Shown here: one piece after another, positions 48,807 through 53,332 of the stretch | How the letters are laid out: every line of letters begins with the position of its first letter | How positions within the stretch are numbered: the first letter of the stretch is position 1 | Assembly: GCA_945889475.1 (NCBI GenBank) | Contig: CAMDBT010000010.1 | Coordinates: forward strand, 1-53,332 | Length of the DNA stretch: 53,332 nucleotides | From: Bifidobacterium breve | GTDB lineage: Bacteria; Actinomycetota; Thermoleophilia; Solirubrobacterales; Solirubrobacteraceae | Reading direction: 5' to 3' | The notes under the pieces: model-generated | What the model saw: only the letters and a program-made list of their open reading frames with translations | Told to the model about the DNA's origin: nothing | The model's database searches: none | Translations under genes and position numbers: made by a program

Positions 48807-49875
48807 AGTTCACCGTGATCACATCGCCGTCGGCGACCTCGTAATTGCGGCCTTCGATTCGCAGTGTGCCGCGCTCGCGCGCAGCGGCGTAACCGCCGGC
48901 CTCAACCAACGCATCCCAGCCGATGATCTCGGCGCGGACGAAGCCGCGCTGAATATCTGTGTGGATTTCTCCGGCAGCCTCCCAAGCAGTTGAGCCTCGC
49001 CGCAAGTGCCAGGACTGAGCCGGCTTCGCCTCGCCAGCGGTGAAGAAGGCGATCAGGTCGAGCAGCTCGAAGGCGCCGCGGACGACGATCTCAAGCCCCG
49101 ACTCGTCGAGCTCAAGATCGGCCCGCATCGCGGCGGCGTCCTCGCCGCTCAGCTCCGAAAGCTCAGCCTCCAGCCGTGATGAGATCGCGACCGAGCCAGC
49201 GCCCTCGTTGGCGGCATGTGCGCTAACGGCCGGCGGCACTTCACCGTCGCCCTCGTCGACATTGGCGATGAACAGAACCGGCTTGCCGGTCAGCGGCTGG
49301 AGCAGTCGCATCGCGTCGGGCGCATCATCGGGAACAGGCACCGTGCGCGCCGCACGGCCGGCGCTTAGCGCCTCGATCACGGCGGCCAGCCAGGCAGCTT
49401 CAGCGATCGCGTGGGCCTCGCCACTGCGCGCCTCGCGGGCGACGCGCTGGTGGCGCCGTTCGGCCTGTTCAAGGTCGGCGAAAACCAGCTCCGTTTCAAT
49501 GATCTCGATGTCGCGCTGCGGGTCAACACTGCCTTCGGAGTGGATCACGTTCGAATCGCCGTGCGCGCGGACGACATGGAGCAGCGCGTCGGTCTCGCGG
49601 ATGTTGGCGAGGAACTGGTTGCCGAGCCCCTCGCCCTTGTGCGCGCCAGCGACGAGCCCGGCAATGTCATGGAAGGCGATCGTGTCCCATACGATCTCCG
49701 AGGCGCCGACCGTTGCAGCTACCTGCACCATCCGCTCGTCCTCGACCGGTACGACGGCGACGTTCGGCTCAATCGTCGTGAAGGGGTAGTTGGCGGCCTG
49801 CGCCCCGGCCTGGGTCAAGGCGTTGAAGAGCGACGACTTACCGGCGTTGGGCATGCCGATGATTCCGACCTTCAT
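48796..49875 (-). CDS. ychF: Redox-regulated ATPase YchF
   Basis: A 359-residue Obg-family ATPase. It has GIIGMPNAGKSSLFNAL (Walker A), the G2 and G3 region with FHDIAGLVAGAHKGEGLGNQFL in outline, IRETDALLHVVR, and ANVDE in place of NKxD, the change that shifts specificity from GTP to ATP. A coiled insertion lies at about 125-200 and a C-terminal TGS domain ends DGDVITVNF. It binds the ribosome and affects translation and stress response. It is 45 bases downstream of a small unknown gene on the same strand. Confidence 0.95.
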   Translation of the reverse strand: MKVGIIGMPNAGKSSLFNALTQAGAQAANYPFTTIEPNVAVVPVEDERMVQVAATVGASEIVWDTIAFHDIAGLVAGAHKGEGLGNQFLANIRETDALLHVVRAHGDSNVIHSEGSVDPQRDIEIIETELVFADLEQAERRHQRVAREARSGEAHAIAEAAWLAAVIEALSAGRAARTVPVPDDAPDAMRLLQPLTGKPVLFIANVDEGDGEVPPAVSAHAANEGAGSVAISSRLEAELSELSGEDAAAMRADLELDESGLEIVVRGAFELLDLIAFFTAGEAKPAQSWHLRRGSTAWEAAGEIHTDIQRGFVRAEIIGWDALVEAGGYAAARERGTLRIEGRNYEVADGDVITVNFTP

Positions 49876-49921
49876 CGCCTAAGTCACCAAGCTGCCGGCG
49901 CGATACGGCAACAGCGAGCAG

Positions 49922-50152
49922 CTAACCGAGGCCAAAGCCGACGCGATGCTCTTCGTTATCACTACGCACGTAGACGACCTGCGAGCAGTCAACGCGAACC
50001 GGGCCGTCCTCGTCGTCAAGGTCGATCCAGCTGCCGTTGTCGAGCGAGCCGAAAAGCTTGTCGCGGTCGCCGGCGCTGAGCGTCAGTTGCAGCGTGCCGC
50101 CACCTTTGAGCCCGAGTACAACGCGCTCGCCTGCCTCTGGCTTCTTGGCCAT
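49922..50152 (-). CDS. Small hypothetical protein after methylmalonyl-CoA epimerase
   Basis: A 76-residue soluble protein: EAGERVVLGLKGGGTLQLTLS, then a loop LFGSLDNGSWIDLDDEDGP and a strand RVDCSQVVYVRSD. This looks like a small beta-barrel or strand-rich fold. I do not recognise it. Its ATG overlaps the epimerase stop by one base (TGATG), so it is translationally coupled to that gene, which argues that it is real. Confidence 0.65.
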   Translation of the reverse strand: MAKKPEAGERVVLGLKGGGTLQLTLSAGDRDKLFGSLDNGSWIDLDDEDGPVRVDCSQVVYVRSDNEEHRVGFGLG

Positions 50153-50562
50153 CAGTGATCCTCCGCCGGCTGGACGATCTCAGTTAGAACGCCGCCGGTA
50201 TATTTGGGGTGGGCGAAAGCAACGAGCGAGCCTCGGATACCGATCCTCGGTTGCTCGTCGATCAGTTTGATTCCTGCCGCGCGGAGCCGCTCGAGTTCGC
50301 CCTCAATGTCGCTGACTTGGTAGGCGATGTGGTGCATTCCCGGCCCGCTGCGCTCAAGGAAGCGGCCGACCGGGGTATCCGGACCGAGCGGCTGGAGCAG
50401 CTCAACGTGGTTCTCGCCAAGGTCCAGCAGTACGGCCTCAACGCCCTGCTCTTCGATTACTTCGCGGTGCACGAGCTTGAGCTCAAATGCCTGCTCGTAG
50501 AGCGCTAGCGCAGGGTCGATTGCTTCAACGGCGATCCCTACGTGGTCGATCCGATCAAACAT
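50152..50562 (-). CDS. mce: Methylmalonyl-CoA epimerase
   Basis: A 136-residue glyoxalase-fold enzyme with the metal residues His7 (FDRIDHVGIAV), NHVELLQPL, the GMHHIAYQV His and a late Glu in LTEIVQP. It interconverts (R)- and (S)-methylmalonyl-CoA in propionate metabolism. The ATG at 50562 is used; the frame is open far upstream, but that stretch overlaps the M20 peptidase gene. It lies 13 bases after that gene, and the small gene at 49922 follows. No methylmalonyl-CoA mutase is in the window. Confidence 0.92.
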   Translation of the reverse strand: MFDRIDHVGIAVEAIDPALALYEQAFELKLVHREVIEEQGVEAVLLDLGENHVELLQPLGPDTPVGRFLERSGPGMHHIAYQVSDIEGELERLRAAGIKLIDEQPRIGIRGSLVAFAHPKYTGGVLTEIVQPAEDH

Positions 50563-50575
50563 TCCTCTGCGCAGT

Positions 50576-51889
50576 CTACGACGCCGAGCCGAGCAGCTCT
50601 TGGGCGATCTCGCTATAGCAGCGCGCAGCGAATGCCAAGTCGCGAACGTCGATCCGCTCGTCGGGTGCGTGGAGCAGTGGCCACACCTGCGCCAGCGAGG
50701 TGTGGCGCATCGGAAAGAAGCCGTAGGAGACGGAATCGGGAAAGGTCGCGCGGATCGTGCGTGAGTCGGTGAACGCTGGCAGCACGACCGGCACCGTTCG
50801 CGCACCGGGGTCTTCGCGCGCAATCCAGCCGCTGAGCAGATCCATCAGCCGGCTCTCAGCTGGCGAACTGTTGCCGATCGCCTGCTCGGTGAACTCCAGC
50901 CGGTAGCCCTCGGTGCCAAGCGCCTGCGCGACGCGTTCGCGAACCAGCTCTTCGCCAAGGCCAGGAGGTGTGCGGCAGTCAACGCGCAGCTGCGCGCTCG
51001 AAGGCAGCACGTTGATCTTCTCCGAGGCACTAACCATCGTCGGCGCAAAGGTCAGGCCGAGCATCGGCTCAACGAAAGCTGCCAGCAGCGCGTCACGCTG
51101 GCGCAGAAGGTCTAGCGCGGCGGCAACATCATCGCCTTCAACCCCAGCGCCAAGCTCGCTCATCAGTGCGCGGGCGCTGTCGGTCAGGTCGTAAACCGGC
51201 TCCCATTCGGCGAGCGCCGTGATCAGCGGCGCGAGTTTCAGCAGCGCGTTATCGCCGAAGCGGGGGTTGCTGGCGTGACCGGCAACCCCATCTGTGGTGA
51301 CCGTGAAGCGACAGACGCCCTTCTCGGCGACGCAGACACCGTAGAGCCGCTCGCCATCAAGCTCGAAGAAGGCTCCGGCGCCCTCATTGAGTGAGTAGTC
51401 GCAGCGAACTAGGTCGGGGTGGTTCTCGCAAAGCCAAGCGACACCGTCGGCGCCACCGGTCTCCTCGTCAACGAAGCAGACGATCAAGAGGTCACCGTTG
51501 GCCGGGCGCCAGCCGCTACTTGCCAGTTCAATCCCGGCTGCCACCTCGGCCGCCAGCTGCGACTTCATGTCGAGCGCGCCGCGCCCCCAAAGCTCTCCAT
51601 CGATCACCGCGCCGCACCACGGATCGTGAGTCCACTCGTCGGGATTGGCGAGCACCGTGTCGCAGTGCGAGAGCAGGCCGAGCGTCGGCCCATCGCCGGC
51701 CCCGCGCAGTCGCGCGACCAGATTCGGCCGCTGCTGAGTGCGGCCAACGAGCGTCACCTCAAACCCCGCAGCCTCAAGGTCGGCCGCCAGCTCCTCCTGC
51801 AGCGGGCGCTCGTTGCCGGGAGGATTGACGGTGTTGTGTGCGATCAGGCGGCTGAGCAGGCGAGTCGCACGGTCGGCCAGTTGATCCAT
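50576..51889 (-). CDS. M20 family metallopeptidase/deacylase
   Basis: A 437-residue M20 enzyme. Metal ligands lie in LLSHCDTV (His, Asp), WGRGALDMKSQL (Asp), FVDEETGG (Glu-Glu) and the late MRHTSLAQVWPLLHAPDERI (His, shown in part). The dimerisation domain sits in the middle. The family includes ArgE, DapE, carboxypeptidase G2 and acylases; the sequence does not decide the substrate. It is first in a group with mce and a small gene, and divergent from the chromate transporter gene with 51 bases between. Confidence 0.9.
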   Translation of the reverse strand: MDQLADRATRLLSRLIAHNTVNPPGNERPLQEELAADLEAAGFEVTLVGRTQQRPNLVARLRGAGDGPTLGLLSHCDTVLANPDEWTHDPWCGAVIDGELWGRGALDMKSQLAAEVAAGIELASSGWRPANGDLLIVCFVDEETGGADGVAWLCENHPDLVRCDYSLNEGAGAFFELDGERLYGVCVAEKGVCRFTVTTDGVAGHASNPRFGDNALLKLAPLITALAEWEPVYDLTDSARALMSELGAGVEGDDVAAALDLLRQRDALLAAFVEPMLGLTFAPTMVSASEKINVLPSSAQLRVDCRTPPGLGEELVRERVAQALGTEGYRLEFTEQAIGNSSPAESRLMDLLSGWIAREDPGARTVPVVLPAFTDSRTIRATFPDSVSYGFFPMRHTSLAQVWPLLHAPDERIDVRDLAFAARCYSEIAQELLGSAS

Positions 51890-51940
51890 TCACCGATCCT
51901 AAACCAGCGTTGCGTGAAAACCGTGCGAATATCGCACGCG

Positions 51941-53104
51941 ATGACGCACCAAGCATCGATCGCGACCGTCGCGCGCGAGTGGGCTCGGCTCGGGTTCACC
52001 GGCTTCGGTGGCCCGCAGGCGCATGTCGCGATGCTGCGCGAACTCTGCGTCGAGCGGCGCGGCTGGATCGACGCAGATGAGTTTGAGCACGCCAACGCGG
52101 CCTGCAACTTGCTGCCCGGTCCGGCCTCAACGCAGCTGGCGATCTACTGCGCGCTGAGGGCCGGCGGGCAGTGGGCAGCTTTGATCGGCGGACTGCTTTT
52201 CATCATCCCCGGGCTGGTGATGATCATCGCGTTGGCAGCGATCTCGCTCAGCAGCGCGCCGGCCGACTGGCTTCGCGGCGTCGGCGCCGGTGCCGGCGCC
52301 GCCGTGATCGGCGTGGTGTTGCGCGTCGGCTGGGAGCTCAGCCGCAGCAGCCTCGCGCCGCACGAGGGACTGCGCCGCGGGCGGGCCGTTGCCTACCTAG
52401 TTGTCGGTGCGATCTCAGTCGTCGCCGTGGGCCCGTTCGTCGTGCTGGCGCTGATCGGCTGCGGGCTTGTCGAGCTGCTAATCCGCCGCGCCGAAACGCC
52501 ACCGCTCTCGTCTTTTGGGGCGCCAGCGGTGATCGCGCTGCTGCTGGCGGCGGCGGCAGCTTCGACCCAGATGCAGCTTCTGTGGACTGCGCTGAAGGTC
52601 GGCGCGCTCTCTTACGGTGGCGGCTTCGTGATTGTGCCGATCATGCAGCAGGACGCCGTCGGCGTCTATCGCTGGATGACCGACGGCCAATTCCTCAACG
52701 CGGTAGCGCTGGGGCAGATCACGCCGGGGCCGGTAGTTCAGACCGTGGCCGTCGTCGGCTTTGCGGCGGCCGGGCTCGGCGGCGCGCTGCTGGCCTCGCT
52801 GGTCGCATTCGCCCCCTCGTTCCTGTTCGTGATGGCTGGCGGCGGCCGCTTCCTCAGCTTGCGCGAAAGCGGCGACGCTCGCGCCTTCCTCGACGGCGCC
52901 GGGCCGGCTGCGGTCGGCGCGATCTTTGGCGCACTCGTCCCGCTCGCCTCCGGGCTCAGCGTCAGCTGGCAGTGGGCAATCGCGGCCGCGGCAACGGCGC
53001 TGCTCTTCGGCGCCCGGCTCGGCGTCGTGCCGACGTTGCTGCTGGCGGCAGCCGCAGGCGCCGTCGCGGCGCTACTTGGCGCGCCGCTGCCAGCGCTCGC
53101 GTAG
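51941..53104 (+). CDS. chrA: Chromate transporter family protein (ChrA)
   Basis: A 387-residue membrane protein with two homologous halves, the long-chain (CHR) form. The N-half has LGFTGFGGPQAHV and ACNLLPGPASTQLAIY; the C-half repeats the pattern with GALSYGGGFVIVPIMQQDAV and LGQITPGPVVQT. About ten hydrophobic segments are present. ChrA proteins export chromate in exchange with sulfate or protons; some CHR proteins have other roles. The ATG at 51941 gives the usual short N-terminus; the same frame is open upstream only because it runs opposite the M20 gene. No chromate-reductase genes are near. Confidence 0.9.
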   Translation: MTHQASIATVAREWARLGFTGFGGPQAHVAMLRELCVERRGWIDADEFEHANAACNLLPGPASTQLAIYCALRAGGQWAALIGGLLFIIPGLVMIIALAAISLSSAPADWLRGVGAGAGAAVIGVVLRVGWELSRSSLAPHEGLRRGRAVAYLVVGAISVVAVGPFVVLALIGCGLVELLIRRAETPPLSSFGAPAVIALLLAAAAASTQMQLLWTALKVGALSYGGGFVIVPIMQQDAVGVYRWMTDGQFLNAVALGQITPGPVVQTVAVVGFAAAGLGGALLASLVAFAPSFLFVMAGGGRFLSLRESGDARAFLDGAGPAAVGAIFGALVPLASGLSVSWQWAIAAAATALLFGARLGVVPTLLLAAAAGAVAALLGAPLPALA

Positions 53105-53194
53105 ATCGGAGCTGGCCGAGCGCGAGCCACAGCTGCCTGCACGTCCGCAACGTCAACTGGCGCAAACTGAGCGCTATAGCTGTACGGTTGAATC

Positions 53195-53332
53195 ATGAGG
53201 AAGCATCTCAACCCGGCGATGGTCGTCGCGTTGATAGCGCTTTTCGTGGCGCTCACCGGCGGCAGCTACGCGGCGATCATGATCCCGCGCAACAGCATCG
53301 GTGGTGAATCAGATTCCGCGCCGCACTTCGCC
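53195..53332 (+). CDS. Start of a secreted protein (3' end outside window)
   Basis: The first 46 codons of a gene that runs off the window. It encodes a basic start (MRKHLNP), a hydrophobic signal or anchor helix (about residues 8-27, AMVVALIALFVALTGGSYAA) and IPRNSIG. I associate this start with the secreted, often repeat- or collagen-like proteins common in Solirubrobacterales. TATAGC at 53174-53179 is a possible -10 box. What the protein does cannot be told from this fragment. Confidence 0.75.
   Translation, partial: MRKHLNPAMVVALIALFVALTGGSYAAIMIPRNSIGGESDSAPHFA

Noticed and set aside
50563-50823. Extended start of methylmalonyl-CoA epimerase
   Set aside because: The extra residues overlap the M20 peptidase gene on the same strand and are Arg/Ser-rich; MFDRIDHVG is the usual N-terminus.
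51419-51940. N-terminal extension of the chromate transporter
   Set aside because: It is antisense to the M20 peptidase gene; the ATG at 51941 gives the expected ChrA start.
1-53332. Insertion sequences, transposases or prophage modules
   Set aside because: No transposase, integrase, terminase or terminal inverted repeats were recognised anywhere in the window.

Overview
The window is about 53 kb of GC-rich, gene-dense bacterial chromosome with short intergenic gaps and many GTG or TTG starts. It carries about 57 protein genes, one tRNA and one gene remnant. The gene complement looks actinobacterial: an EgtD-like methyltransferase, a Nudix/histidine-phosphatase pair resembling split mycobacterial MutT1, a Dcd close to the actinobacterial type, a caa3-type CtaG and a GabD2-like aldehyde dehydrogenase. 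The secreted-protein start at the right edge (Met-Arg-Lys-His-Leu, a hydrophobic run ending ALTGGSYAA, then IPRNSIG) is a pattern I associate with Solirubrobacterales/Thermoleophilia. That placement is an inference from gene content and was not tested.

Layout. 1-3.1 kb: the end of an Fn3 surface protein and an MBOAT acyltransferase/SGNH hydrolase pair. 3.2-8.8 kb: an MFS transporter, an aldose 1-epimerase, a lipoprotein, a divergent dihydropteroate-synthase-like protein, an EgtD-like methyltransferase and an SDR. 8.85-11.1 kb: three consecutive genes for secreted proteins built from seven copies of a two-cysteine repeat I do not recognise; this is the best candidate for something undescribed. 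11.1-13.7 kb: msrA, a Bax-inhibitor-1 protein and an M29 aminopeptidase. 13.75-14.9 kb: tRNA-Ser(GGA) followed by two foreign-looking genes (one unknown, one excisionase-type HTH), probably the scar of an integrated element. 14.9-19.4 kb: a secreted PI-PLC-like protein, Nudix plus SixA, an APH-type kinase plus HAD phosphatase (the parts fused in ACAD10), and CtaG.

19.4-22.8 kb: a probable guanidino/amide catabolic operon (aldehyde dehydrogenase, ureohydrolase, nitrilase) that ends in the C-terminal stub of a class I glutamine amidotransferase. 22.9-30.3 kb: a cyclophilin, a zinc-ribbon membrane protein, a DEAD-box helicase, a PfkB kinase, dcd, several small proteins, a YgjP metallopeptidase and metF. 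30.3-34.2 kb: two head-to-head metallo-beta-lactamase-fold proteins, one fused to a SnoaL-like domain, then a second M29 aminopeptidase. 34.2-42.8 kb: central metabolism and translation (pyk, trxA, ileS, a MarR regulator, PPK2, an alpha/beta hydrolase that has lost its nucleophile, and a fumC with a short N-terminus). 42.8-53.3 kb: a subtilase, a succinate-semialdehyde-dehydrogenase-like enzyme, MaoC, an ABC1 kinase, a stand-alone 5'-3' exonuclease, ychF, a small protein, methylmalonyl-CoA epimerase, an M20 peptidase, a chromate transporter and the start of a secreted protein.

No transposase, integrase, rRNA or CRISPR array was seen, and no gene-free stretch exceeds 300 bases. All calls come from reading the sequence and recalling family motifs; no database search was run.
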